Origin: Alphaproteobacteria bacterium
Lineage (GTDB): Bacteria; Pseudomonadota; Alphaproteobacteria; Micropepsales; Micropepsaceae
Direction: 5' to 3'
DNA: 58,105 nt
Assembly (NCBI GenBank): GCA_019247845.1
Contig: JAFBAL010000014.1
Span: forward strand, 1 to 58,105
Both the position numbers and the translations under genes were made by a program. Below are positions 1 through 7,000 of the stretch, one piece after another (positions within the stretch are counted from its first letter, which is position 1; each line of letters begins with the position of its first letter). The notes under the pieces are model-generated. The model saw only the letters and a list, made by a program, of their open reading frames with translations. It did no database searches and was not told the origin of the DNA.

Positions 1-429
1 CACCGACTTGCGCGGGATGATGCCGGGGGCCTTGACGTCGACTCGGCGGCGCTCGGCGACGTTCTGGATGTCGCCCAGGCCGTCGATCGGGTTGCCCAGC
101 GGGTCGACGACGCGGCCGAGCAGGCCCTTGCCGACGGGCACGTCCACGATGGCACGGGTGCGCTTGACGGTGTCGCCTTCCTTGATGGTGGCGTCGGAAC
201 CGAAGATCACCACGCCGACATTGTCGGCTTCCAGGTTCAGCGCCATGCCCTTGATGCCGCCTGGGAACTCGACCATCTCGCCGGCCTGGACGTTGTCGAG
301 GCCGTAGACGCGCGCGATGCCGTCGCCGACCGAGAGGACCTGGCCGACTTCGCTGACCTCGGCTTCGGCGCCGAAGTTCTGGATCTCGCGCTTGAGGATC
401 GCGGAGATTTCGGCGGGCTGGATATCCAT
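1..429 (-). CDS. atpA: F1F0 ATP synthase alpha subunit, N-terminal part (cut by window edge)
   Basis: The first 143 codons read [13 protein letters not shown] and continue through the beta-barrel domain of the F1 alpha subunit ([20 protein letters not shown], then [18 protein letters not shown]). The alpha subunit forms the F1 hexamer with beta and carries non-catalytic nucleotide sites. The P-loop lies beyond the window. The ATG at 429-427 is 39 bases downstream of the atpH stop, the usual atpH-atpA order of alphaproteobacterial F1 operons. The remaining F1 genes are expected off the left edge. Confidence 0.97.
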   Translation of the reverse strand, partial: MDIQPAEISAILKREIQNFGAEAEVSEVGQVLSVGDGIARVYGLDNVQAGEMVEFPGGIKGMALNLEADNVGVVIFGSDATIKEGDTVKRTRAIVDVPVGKGLLGRVVDPLGNPIDGLGDIQNVAERRRVDVKAPGIIPRKSV

Positions 430-468
430 GTGTTCGTTTCCTTCGGTCGAATTACGGTCGAGTTGGAA

Positions 469-1023
469 CTAGTGGCCGCGCATCGCGGTGCGCATGCCGT
501 TGAGCTTGGTGCGGAGCGACGAGTCGATCATCCGCGAGCCGACCTTGACGATCAGGCCGCCGAGCAGCGACGGGTCGACATGGGTCTCGAGCTTCGGCTC
601 GCGCTGGAGCCTGGCTTTGAGGACCTCCTTGAGCTCGGCGAGCTCGCTGTCCTTCAGCGGCCGGGCCGAGGTGACCTCGGCGCGCATCTCGCCGCGGCGG
701 CGCGCGACCATGGCGTCGAAGGCGGCGACGATGTCGAGGAACGAAAACAGGCGGCGCTTGTCGGCCAGCAGGTCGATGAAGCGGGCGGTGAGCGGCTGGG
801 CGCCCATCTGGGTGAGGATCGCGCCCATGCCCTTCTTCTGATCGTCGCGGCTGAACACCGGCGCCTTGACCAGGCGGGTGAGGTCCGGGCTCGTCTTCAT
901 CATGGCTTTCAGAGCGGCGAAATCGGCGGCCACCCCGCCCAGCACATCGCCCTCGACGGCAAGATCGAAAACCGCGGTCGCATAGCGGCCGGCGATGCTC
1001 GAATGTTGTCCCTGGTCAGCCAC
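469..1023 (-). CDS. atpH: F1F0 ATP synthase delta subunit
   Basis: This 184-residue protein matches the size of the delta (OSCP) subunit, which links the top of F1 to the peripheral stalk. The helical N-terminal domain begins IAGRYATAVFDLA, a typical delta opening. The C-terminal part has the conserved GGLIVKVGSRMIDSSLR stretch. The start is GTG at 1023, with CGGAGCGC just upstream as a possible ribosome site. It is the first gene of the operon in this window. An inverted repeat TTTCAA-GCTA-TTGAAA lies at 1033-1048 in its leader, of unknown meaning. Confidence 0.96.
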   Translation of the reverse strand: MADQGQHSSIAGRYATAVFDLAVEGDVLGGVAADFAALKAMMKTSPDLTRLVKAPVFSRDDQKKGMGAILTQMGAQPLTARFIDLLADKRRLFSFLDIVAAFDAMVARRRGEMRAEVTSARPLKDSELAELKEVLKARLQREPKLETHVDPSLLGGLIVKVGSRMIDSSLRTKLNGMRTAMRGH

Positions 1024-1178
1024 GCGCGCTCCGTTTCAAGCTATTGAAATCGCTGGGAAAAACGTTGGGCGGCGAATCTCTGCCGCGCTCGCGAGGGGCA
1101 TCTAGCATGGGGGAGGGGGCGGCGCAACAATCTTGCAGCGGGCCGCGGTGTCGCGGGCGGACGGGGCTGCGGCAGCGT

Positions 1179-1499
1179 TCAGCGCTTCCGCCGCCGCTTC
1201 ACTGTCTTCTTCAGCTCGTCGTTCATGCGGCCCTGCCAGCCGGGACCGTCTTCCTTGAAGGCGCGCACCACCTCCTCGTCGAGGCGAAGCGTAACCTGGA
1301 CTTTGGGGTGAACCAGCGGCGGGCGGCCACGCTTGCGGGCGCGGAGCTCTTCGGATGCGGCGAGCAGCCGGGCAAGCAGCTCCGGGTTCTCGCGCAGCGG
1401 CCGCATGCGGCGCAGCTCTTCCGCCGTGATCTCCGGATTGTCCGGGTCGTCGATCGGCTTGTTCGTATAACCGCGCAGGTCAATCCGCTTCTTCTTCAT
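1179..1499 (-). CDS. brnA: BrnA-type antitoxin
   Basis: The 106-residue protein starts at the internal ATG (MKKKRIDLRGYTN); a reading extended to 1556 is possible but would overlap the toxin gene more deeply. The second half has the ribbon-helix-helix signature of BrnA (VTLRLDEEVVRAFKEDGPGW), followed by a basic tail (KKTVKRRRKR). BrnA proteins bind operator DNA and neutralise the BrnT RNase. The gene overlaps brnT by 20 bases and follows it, the standard toxin-first order, so the pair is probably translationally coupled and autoregulated. Confidence 0.85.
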   Translation of the reverse strand: MKKKRIDLRGYTNKPIDDPDNPEITAEELRRMRPLRENPELLARLLAASEELRARKRGRPPLVHPKVQVTLRLDEEVVRAFKEDGPGWQGRMNDELKKTVKRRRKR

Positions 1500-1746
1500 A
1501 TTCGCGTATTCTCGCTTCTCCGCTCTTCTGAAACTGATCAGGCGCGTATTTTCCACGCAGCGTGAAGATGACGAGGTGCAGCCGGCCGCGAAAATATGAC
1601 AGCGCTTTGAAACGCTGCTCGTGGTCGATCAGGATATCGTCGCGAAATCGCGCCATCGGCCAATCGAATTCCTCGATGTCGGCGAAGTCGACACCGTGCT
1701 TCTTGAGATTCGAGAGGCGTTTCGACTCGTCCCATTCGTAAGACAT
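1480..1746 (-). CDS. brnT: BrnT-type ribonuclease toxin
   Basis: The 88-residue protein opens with the family hallmark YEWDESKRLSNLKKHGVDF and continues with the beta-strand core ending in EARIREYEEE, where family members carry the arginines and glutamates of the RelE-like RNase fold. It is the upstream gene of a toxin-antitoxin pair with BrnA at 1179-1499. No Shine-Dalgarno sequence precedes the ATG. Instead a TATGAT box sits at -12 to -7, so the mRNA could start at or near the ATG (inference). Confidence 0.88.
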   Translation of the reverse strand: MSYEWDESKRLSNLKKHGVDFADIEEFDWPMARFRDDILIDHEQRFKALSYFRGRLHLVIFTLRGKYAPDQFQKSGEARIREYEEEAD

Positions 1747-1759
1747 ATGTAGATCATAT
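1745..1759. promoter_or_regulatory. Inverted repeat at brnT start, candidate BrnA operator
   Basis: ATATG-TAGAT-CATAT is a 15-base inverted repeat overlapping the brnT start codon and a TATGAT-like -10 box on the minus strand. Ribbon-helix-helix antitoxins usually repress through such sites. A TTGACG lies a few bases further upstream. Operator function is inferred from position and symmetry only. Confidence 0.4.
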
Positions 1760-1902
1760 CCGAAGCCGCGTCAAGAATAAATGCACTACAATAATTCTTG
1801 CCCAACTCGCCGGGGAATTGCGTTCCGCTCTCCCATTCCGGAACCGTTTCGTAACCAGCCTTCTCAGGCGCCCGTTAAGGGCCGGTCGGGCATGCTTGCT
1901 CC

Positions 1903-2307
1903 ATGACCAGGGGCATCGCTCTCTTTCCCGCCTATGCCACGGCCGCGGTCTCGCGCGGCATCCGCGAGGCGTTCGGCGAGGTGGCGGCGCTCCTGTTCGG
2001 CAGCGCGACGTTCTCCCCGCGTCCCGCCGTCGAGAGCGACGTCCATGAACTCGTCGAGCCTCACCTGGCCATCCTCGTGCACAAGCGTTCGCGCTATGCG
2101 CCCGAGCGTTGGGCCGGTGAGCTCGACGGGTTCGTGCGTCGCACGTTCTTCTGGCCCGAGCCCGCCGTGACCGAAGCCTTCGGGCGGCTCGACCGTCATC
2201 AGCTGGCCACGCTCGTCGACCGCATCGTCGCCAACGAGCAGGACCGCCAAGCCGAAGCCGCGGCGCTGCCGCAGACCTCGCGCTTCGATTCAAGCTGGGC
2301 CGACTGA
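1903..2307 (+). CDS. Hypothetical protein
   Basis: A 134-residue acidic protein of unrecognised family beginning MTRGIALFPAYATAAVSRGI. Codons show the strong third-position G/C of neighbouring real genes, which favours this strand over the antisense reading at 1864-2250. No signal peptide, membrane segment or known motif is evident. It is predicted to be largely alpha-helical (REAFGEVAALLFG, LDRHQLATLVDRIVAN). The ribosome site is weak. Its 3' end overlaps the convergent HxlR gene by 18 bases. Confidence 0.6.
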   Translation: MTRGIALFPAYATAAVSRGIREAFGEVAALLFGSATFSPRPAVESDVHELVEPHLAILVHKRSRYAPERWAGELDGFVRRTFFWPEPAVTEAFGRLDRHQLATLVDRIVANEQDRQAEAAALPQTSRFDSSWAD

Positions 2308-2700
2308 CCTGTCGAACTTGACCTGCGCCGCGGCGAGCTTGTCCTTATTGGCGAGCGCCCAGTCGCTCAGCCGGTTCACCGGATCGAGCAGCGAGCGCCC
2401 GAGCGCGGTCAGCGCATAGTCGACGCGCGGCGGCACGGTCGGATAGATCGTGCGCGTCACCAATCCGTCACGCTCCAGCCCGCGCAAGGTCAAGGTCAGC
2501 ATGCGCTGCGAGATATTGCCGATGTCGCGGCGCAGTTCGTTGAAGCGCAGGGTGCGCTGGCCCAGCCGGCTGACCACCAGGATCGACCATTTGTCGCCGA
2601 CGCGGGCGAGCACGCCGCTAATGGCGCGGCAGTCCTCGGTCACGTGCCCGGTTGCATTACCGGCCGCGTGCCCGGTTACATCTTTGTGCTTAGGGCTCAT
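2290..2700 (-). CDS. HxlR-family winged-helix transcriptional regulator
   Basis: The 136-residue protein has the HxlR core: an N-terminal Cys (EDCRAISGVLARVGDKWSIL), then RTLRFNELRRDIGNISQRML as the recognition helix region, and a wing containing YPTVPPRVDYALTALG. HxlR/YodB-type proteins often sense electrophiles or oxidants through that Cys and control a divergent flavin reductase. The divergent NADPH-dependent FMN reductase at 2776 fits this arrangement. The 75-base spacer contains a small TGGT-A-ACCA palindrome at 2757-2765 that could be its binding site. Confidence 0.9.
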   Translation of the reverse strand: MSPKHKDVTGHAAGNATGHVTEDCRAISGVLARVGDKWSILVVSRLGQRTLRFNELRRDIGNISQRMLTLTLRGLERDGLVTRTIYPTVPPRVDYALTALGRSLLDPVNRLSDWALANKDKLAAAQVKFDRSVGPA

Positions 2701-2775
2701 CGCCGTGCCTTCTTGCGCGTTTTCCTGGCAGTCACCAGTTTATCCTCAGTAACAAATGGTAACCAGGAGAATGTA

Positions 2776-3348
2776 ATGCAACTGCACACCGTCGTCGCAA
2801 GCACCCGCCCCGGCCGGGTCGGTCCCGTCATCGCCGACTGGTTCCACGACTTCGCTGGGAAGCATGGCGGCTTCGAGCCGAAGCTGGTGGACATCGCCGA
2901 CTTCAAGCTGCCGGTCTATGACGAGCCGCACCATCCGATGCGCCGCCAATACCAGAACGACCACACCAAGGCCTGGAGCGCCTCGGTCAAGGCCGCCGAC
3001 GCGGTCGTCTTCGTGCTGCCGGAGTACAATTACAGCGCGCCGCCGGCCTTCGTGAACGCGGTCGACTATCTGTTCTGGGAATGGCAGTACAAGCCGGTCG
3101 GCTTCGTGTCCTATGGCGGCGTGTCGGGCGGGTTGCGCTCGGCCCAGACCGCGCGCTCGCTGATGAGCACCCTCAAGATGGTGCCCGTGCCCGAAGGCGT
3201 CGCGCTGCCCAACGTGTTCCAGCAGATCGAGGGCGGAAAATTTATGGCGAACAATCTCAATGAGCAGGGCGCCGCGGCGATGCTGAACGAGATGGCCAAG
3301 TGGGCGAAGGCGCTCGCACCGTTGCGCGAGGAGGTGCGCGCGGCCTAA
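2776..3348 (+). CDS. NADPH-dependent FMN reductase family protein
   Basis: The 190-residue flavodoxin-like protein has the FMN phosphate loop near the N-terminus (VASTRPGRVGPVIADW) and the family motif VFVLPEYNYSAPPAFVNAVD. It is predicted to reduce flavins or quinones with NAD(P)H in the cytoplasm. The ATG at 2776 is preceded by CCAGGAGA at good spacing; a longer in-frame reading from 2644 would run through the divergent regulator's start and is rejected. It is likely regulated by the divergent HxlR protein. Confidence 0.9.
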   Translation: MQLHTVVASTRPGRVGPVIADWFHDFAGKHGGFEPKLVDIADFKLPVYDEPHHPMRRQYQNDHTKAWSASVKAADAVVFVLPEYNYSAPPAFVNAVDYLFWEWQYKPVGFVSYGGVSGGLRSAQTARSLMSTLKMVPVPEGVALPNVFQQIEGGKFMANNLNEQGAAAMLNEMAKWAKALAPLREEVRAA

Positions 3349-3377
3349 CCTCGGTGCGGGCAACCAGGGAGGACGAC

Positions 3378-3911
3378 ATGAGGAAGATCATCATCGCGGC
3401 GGCGCTCTTCGCGCTCGGCACCGCGGGCGCGCATGCGGCGCTGGCGGTCGGCGCCAAGGCGCCGAACTTCGCGCTCAAGGCGGCGCTGGCGGGCAAGGAG
3501 TTCGATTTCTCGCTCGATGCGGCGCTGAAGAAGGGACCTGTCGTCCTCTATTTCTTCCCGGCCGCCTTCACACCCGGCTGCACCATCGAGGCGCATGAGT
3601 TCGCGGAAGCCACCGAGAAGTTCGCGAGCCTCGGCGCCACGGTGATCGGCGTGACCTCGGGCAACCCCGACCGCGTGACGGAGTTCTCCTCGGTCGAATG
3701 CCGCAACAAGTTCGCGGTCGCGGCCGACCCCGACCAGAAGGTGATCAAGGAATACGATGCGGTCTTGAAGCAGAAGCCGGAATATTCCGACCGCACCTCC
3801 TACGTCATCGCGCCGGACCACACCGTGCTGATGACCTATACCGACCTCAACCCCGAGAAGCACGTCGACATGACCATGGACGCGGTGAAGAAGTGGCACG
3901 ACGCCCACTAG
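3378..3911 (+). CDS. Exported peroxiredoxin (AhpC/TSA, Bcp-like)
   Basis: The 177-residue protein has an N-terminal signal peptide ([20 protein letters not shown]) and a thioredoxin fold with the peroxidatic cysteine C68 in [18 protein letters not shown] second cysteine (C108 in SSVECRNKF) may be the resolving residue. Export would make it a periplasmic peroxide reductase. An AGGGAGGA ribosome site precedes the ATG at 3378. It lies 29 bases after the FMN reductase and overlaps the likely start of queF, so these genes probably form one transcript. Confidence 0.9.
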   Translation: MRKIIIAAALFALGTAGAHAALAVGAKAPNFALKAALAGKEFDFSLDAALKKGPVVLYFFPAAFTPGCTIEAHEFAEATEKFASLGATVIGVTSGNPDRVTEFSSVECRNKFAVAADPDQKVIKEYDAVLKQKPEYSDRTSYVIAPDHTVLMTYTDLNPEKHVDMTMDAVKKWHDAH

Positions 3912-4360
3912 CGGGACGCAAGCTTCAGCTCGGACGCGCCGTCGCGCTGCCGCCGTCGCCGGAGGCGGCGGTGCTCGACTCCGTGCCCAACGCGCATCCG
4001 GAAGAGGTCTATGTCGCGCGCTTCGCGGTGCCGGAGTTCACCTGTCTGTGTCCGGTGACGGGCCAGCCCGACTTCGCGCATTTCGTGATCGACACCGTGC
4101 CGGCGAGGCACCTCGTCGAGTCCAAATCGCTGAAGCTGTTCCTGGGAAGCTTCCGCAACCACGCCGCCTTCCACGAGCAGACGACGGTCATGATCGGCAA
4201 GCGCATCGCGCAAGCGATCAAGCCCCGCTACCTGCGCATCGCGGGCTATTGGTATCCGCGCGGCGGCATTCCGATCGACGTGTTCTGGCAGACGGGCAGG
4301 CTGCCCAAGGGCGCATGGCTGCCCGAGACCGGCGTCGCGGCCTATCGCGGCCGCGGCTGA
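3893..4360 (+). CDS. queF: NADPH-dependent preQ0 reductase (QueF, short type)
   Basis: QueF reduces 7-cyano-7-deazaguanine to preQ1 in queuosine biosynthesis. The sequence shows the active site [13 protein letters not shown] (C53 nucleophile, D60), then [15 protein letters not shown] and FHEQTT (substrate and NADPH contacts), and [12 protein letters not shown]. No ATG precedes these motifs in frame. The GTG at 3893, inside the last codons of the peroxiredoxin gene, gives 155 residues, the normal length of the unimodular family. The stop overlaps the next start (TGATG). Confidence 0.9.
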   Translation: MARRPLAGRKLQLGRAVALPPSPEAAVLDSVPNAHPEEVYVARFAVPEFTCLCPVTGQPDFAHFVIDTVPARHLVESKSLKLFLGSFRNHAAFHEQTTVMIGKRIAQAIKPRYLRIAGYWYPRGGIPIDVFWQTGRLPKGAWLPETGVAAYRGRG

Positions 4361-4851
4361 TGCGTGCCGAGATCGTGCCCATCGCACCCGCCGACAAGCC
4401 GGCGCTGTGGGCCGAGCTTCAGGACTACATCGCCGAGATGACCGCGCATGTCGACATCGCGCCGGTCAACGGTGCCTATGAATATCCAGGCCTCGATGCC
4501 TATTGGACGGATGCCGGCCGCTGCGCGTTCTGGGCGGTGGCGGAGGGCGAGCGCGCCGGCTTCGCGCTGCTGCGCCGCGACGGCGCCATGGACGGCGAGG
4601 GCACGATGATCATGGCCGAGTTCTACGTCCGGCCGCGCTTCCGCCGCACGGGCCTCGGCCTCGACTTCGCGCGCCGGCTGCTCGCGCGCTTTCCGGCGAC
4701 CTGGATACTCTCCGAGTTCGTCACCAACACGGGCGCCATCGCCTTCTGGCGCCGCGCCATCGAAGGCCATGCCTATTCCGAGCGCAACTATGTCGGCGGC
4801 CAGGGCAAGGAGCGCATCGAGCAGCGCGTCGTAATCACCTCGCCGGCCTGA
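4360..4851 (+). CDS. GNAT-family N-acetyltransferase
   Basis: The 163-residue protein has the GNAT order: a substrate half (PIAPADKPALWAELQDYI), a central strand MIMAEFYVRPRFRRTGLG in which RRTGLG is the acetyl-CoA pyrophosphate loop, and a C-terminal NTGAIAFWRR helix followed by YSERNYVGG. The acceptor substrate cannot be predicted. Its ATG overlaps the queF stop by one base (TGATG). The 3' end overlaps the convergent membrane-protein gene by 17 bases. Confidence 0.85.
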   Translation: MRAEIVPIAPADKPALWAELQDYIAEMTAHVDIAPVNGAYEYPGLDAYWTDAGRCAFWAVAEGERAGFALLRRDGAMDGEGTMIMAEFYVRPRFRRTGLGLDFARRLLARFPATWILSEFVTNTGAIAFWRRAIEGHAYSERNYVGGQGKERIEQRVVITSPA

Positions 4852-5080
4852 CGATCGCGCGCCCCAGACCATAGGCGCTGATCAGCGCCCAGAACCCTTC
4901 CATCACCGCGGCGGGCAGGTTCCAGCTCCACCACAGCGACAAAAGGATCAGCGCGGCACCCATGAAGTTCAGCAGCGAATAGGGCCAGCGGTCTGTGCGC
5001 ACCGCGCCCTGCAGGTTGGCGAAATAGGTCAGCGCGATCGTGAGCGAGCCTGCGAGTCCGAGAAGGTCCGGAAGCGACAC
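4835..5080 (-). CDS. Small inner-membrane protein (CBU_0592-like)
   Basis: An 81-residue protein with about three hydrophobic segments (LLGLAGSLTIALTYF, LLNFMGAALILLSLWW, VMEGFWALISAYGLG). The pattern of a tryptophan-rich middle segment and EGFWALISAYGL matches the small CBU_0592-type membrane domain, whose function is unknown. The start is GTG at 5080: the codon before it is preceded in frame by the stop of tag, so no upstream start is possible. It is the last gene of the ygfZ-VOC-tag cluster, 3 bases after tag. Confidence 0.75.
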   Translation of the reverse strand: MSLPDLLGLAGSLTIALTYFANLQGAVRTDRWPYSLLNFMGAALILLSLWWSWNLPAAVMEGFWALISAYGLGRAIVRPAR

Positions 5081-5083
5081 GCG

Positions 5084-5665
5084 CTATTTCCCGCCGAGCT
5101 GCTTGTGCCGGAAACACGTGGTCAGGTGGTCGTTGACCATGCCGACGGCCTGCGCGAAGGCATAGACGATCACCGGGCCCACGAAGTTGAAGCCGCGCTG
5201 CTTCAATTCCTTCGACAGGCCCTCGCTCATCGCGGTCTTGGCCGGCACTTGCTTTATCGTCTTGAAGCGGTTGGTGACGGGCTTGCCGTCGACATGCTTC
5301 CAGATCAGCTCGCTGAAGCCGCCCGGCTCCTTCTCCTGGATGTCGAGCCAGATCTGCGCGCCCTTGATCGCCGCCTTGATCTTGGCGTTCGAGCGGATGA
5401 TGCCGTCGTTCTTCATCAGCCGCTCGAAATCGCGGGCGCCGTAGCGCGCGATCTTCTCCGGGTCGAAGCCGTGGAAGGCTTTGCGGAAGTTCTCGCGCTT
5501 CCTCAGGATCGTGATCCAGGCGAGCCCCGCCTGGAAGCCGTCGAGGACGAGCTTCTCGTAAAGCGCGCGGGGATCGTATTCCGGCACGCCCCATTCGGTG
5601 TCGTGGTAGCGGACGTAAAGCGGGTCCGTGCCGGGCCAGGCGCAGCGGGTCGGGCCGTTGTTCAT
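5084..5665 (-). CDS. tag: DNA-3-methyladenine glycosylase I
   Basis: Tag excises 3-methyladenine from alkylated DNA. The 193-residue protein carries the full zinc snap: C8 (RCAW), H21 (YHDTEWG), H180 and C184 (NDHLTTC). The catalytic-pocket segment FQAGLAWITILRKRENFR is intact. Length equals the usual 185-195 residues. The ATG overlaps the stop of the upstream VOC gene (ATGA), so the genes are translationally coupled. Confidence 0.96.
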   Translation of the reverse strand: MNNGPTRCAWPGTDPLYVRYHDTEWGVPEYDPRALYEKLVLDGFQAGLAWITILRKRENFRKAFHGFDPEKIARYGARDFERLMKNDGIIRSNAKIKAAIKGAQIWLDIQEKEPGGFSELIWKHVDGKPVTNRFKTIKQVPAKTAMSEGLSKELKQRGFNFVGPVIVYAFAQAVGMVNDHLTTCFRHKQLGGK

Positions 5666-6111
5666 TTCCGCTTTTTCTTCGCCTTCTTCGCAGGTGCCTT
5701 TTTTGCGGCTTTCTTCGGCGCCGCTTTGGGCATGGCGAGATGCACCGCTTCGACCTTGTTGCCGTCGAGGTCGTAGACGAAGGCGCCGTAATAGGCCGGG
5801 CCGTAATCGGGGCGCGGGCCGGGCTCGCCGTTGTTGCTGCCGCCGGCCTTGAGCGCGGCGTCGTGGAACCTGTTCACCGCGGCCTTGCCCTTGGCGGCAA
5901 AGGCGATGTGCGTGCCGTTGCCGCCGTTGGGCAGCTTCTGGTCGTGCGGCAGGCCGACCCAGAACTCAGGTCTGTCCTTGCTCTCGCCGTAAGCCACCGC
6001 ACCGGGCAGGTAGTTGACCACGCGCTTGTAGCCCAGCGCCTTCAGCACCGGATCGTAGAACTTCATCGCGCGCTCGACGTCGCGCACGCCCACGGACACA
6101 TGATGCAGCAT
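5662..6111 (-). CDS. VOC (glyoxalase/bleomycin resistance) family protein
   Basis: The 149-residue protein begins MLHHVSVGVRDVERAMKFYD, the classic first beta-alpha module of the vicinal oxygen chelate fold, with H4 as a possible metal ligand. The second module ends FVYDLDGNKVEAVH, where the glutamate is the usual metal ligand. The last 25 residues form an Ala/Lys-rich basic tail (KKAAKKAPAKKAKKKRK), which is unusual for the family and could bind nucleic acid. It lies 11 bases after ygfZ and overlaps tag by 4 bases. Confidence 0.88.
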   Translation of the reverse strand: MLHHVSVGVRDVERAMKFYDPVLKALGYKRVVNYLPGAVAYGESKDRPEFWVGLPHDQKLPNGGNGTHIAFAAKGKAAVNRFHDAALKAGGSNNGEPGPRPDYGPAYYGAFVYDLDGNKVEAVHLAMPKAAPKKAAKKAPAKKAKKKRK

Positions 6112-6122
6112 CTTCGTCTCCT

Positions 6123-6893
6123 TCAGAGCCAGGATTGTCTCGATACGCGCACGCCATTGGCCTCGGTTGCGTCGCCCAGCTTGTCGAGCCGGACGAGGGC
6201 GAATCCGCGGCCACCATACATCGCCGTCACCTCGCCGATGACAGCATCGTCGAGCTTCAGCTCGGCGCCGGCCGCAACCTCGCCCTCGACGACCAGCAAG
6301 CGCTTGCGCGCCGTGCCGCGGTGCTTCATGCGCGCGGTCAGCTCCTGGCCGACATAGCAGCCCTTTTCGAAATCGATGGCGTGGAGCTCGTCGAGATCGG
6401 CGTCGAGCGCGAACATCCGGTCGCTGCCGAAATCGCCCGCCTCGGGCACGCCGAGCTCCAGGCGGCGCGCATGATAGCTCTCGGCGGTGGCTACCGCGTC
6501 GGGCATCTCGGCGGTCGCGCCGATGGTGCGGGTGCCCAGCGCCATCAGGCGCGGGTCGGGGAAGTGCAGGCCGCGCGGCCACACCTCGCCGGTATAGACC
6601 GAGAGCTGGTCGCGGGGCTCGATGGTCACCTTGGCGCGCAGCCTGTACAGGGTCAGCCGCTTGATCAGCGCGTCGCGGGCGTCGCGCGCGCAGTCGATCA
6701 TCAGGACGCCGTCGCCCTCGCAAAGGATGAAGTCGAACAGGATCTTGCCCTGCGGGGTCAGCAGCGCGGCATAGATCGCCTGGCCCGGCTTCACCTTCTC
6801 GACGTCGTTGGTGATCAGCCCCTGCAGGAAGCCGCGGGCCTCGGGGCCCGAAACGGCGATGATGGCACGGTCGTCCAGGCGGGCATCGGTCAT
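6123..6893 (-). CDS. ygfZ: Folate-binding protein YgfZ/GcvT-like
   Basis: YgfZ is a tetrahydrofolate-binding, GcvT-related protein that supports assembly or repair of certain Fe-S enzymes. The 256-residue protein has the diagnostic motif KGCYVGQE at residues 177-184, including the redox-important C179, and an N-terminal domain with FLQGLITNDV and LTPQGKILFDF. It is the first gene of a four-gene minus-strand cluster. Its start is divergent from the dihydroorotase gene; the 107-base spacer contains repeated TGCCAAGG sites. Confidence 0.93.
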   Translation of the reverse strand: MTDARLDDRAIIAVSGPEARGFLQGLITNDVEKVKPGQAIYAALLTPQGKILFDFILCEGDGVLMIDCARDARDALIKRLTLYRLRAKVTIEPRDQLSVYTGEVWPRGLHFPDPRLMALGTRTIGATAEMPDAVATAESYHARRLELGVPEAGDFGSDRMFALDADLDELHAIDFEKGCYVGQELTARMKHRGTARKRLLVVEGEVAAGAELKLDDAVIGEVTAMYGGRGFALVRLDKLGDATEANGVRVSRQSWL

Positions 6894-6917
6894 GGGAGCG
6901 AAACTATCCTAACTGCG

Positions 6918-6975
6918 GCGATTGCCAAGGCGGCCAGAATTCCGGCCTTGGCATTGCCTGCGCGATTGCCAAGGC
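6918..6975. promoter_or_regulatory. Repeated TGCCAAGG sites in the divergent ygfZ / dihydroorotase spacer
   Basis: The octamer TGCCAAGG occurs forward at 6923-6930, inverted (CCTTGGCA) at 6946-6953 and forward at 6967-6974. Successive copies are 23 and 21 bases apart, near two helical turns. The outer copies extend to an identical GCGATTGCCAAGG. The layout suggests a regulator array or a nested hairpin; no regulator is identified. Confidence 0.4.
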
Positions 6976-7000
6976 TGGCCGGGGGGCCTACTCCTTGGAC

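Noticed and set aside
1033..1048. TTTCAA-GCTA-TTGAAA as a defined atp operon operator
   Set aside because: Symmetric but short, with no known regulator; mentioned only under atpH.
1864..2250. 128-residue minus-strand frame opposite the gene at 1903
   Set aside because: The plus-strand frame has the third-position G/C bias of real genes; the minus frame does not resemble a protein.
6995..7000. TTG start for the dihydroorotase-like gene
   Set aside because: ATG 7001 lies two codons downstream and aligns better with family N-termini.
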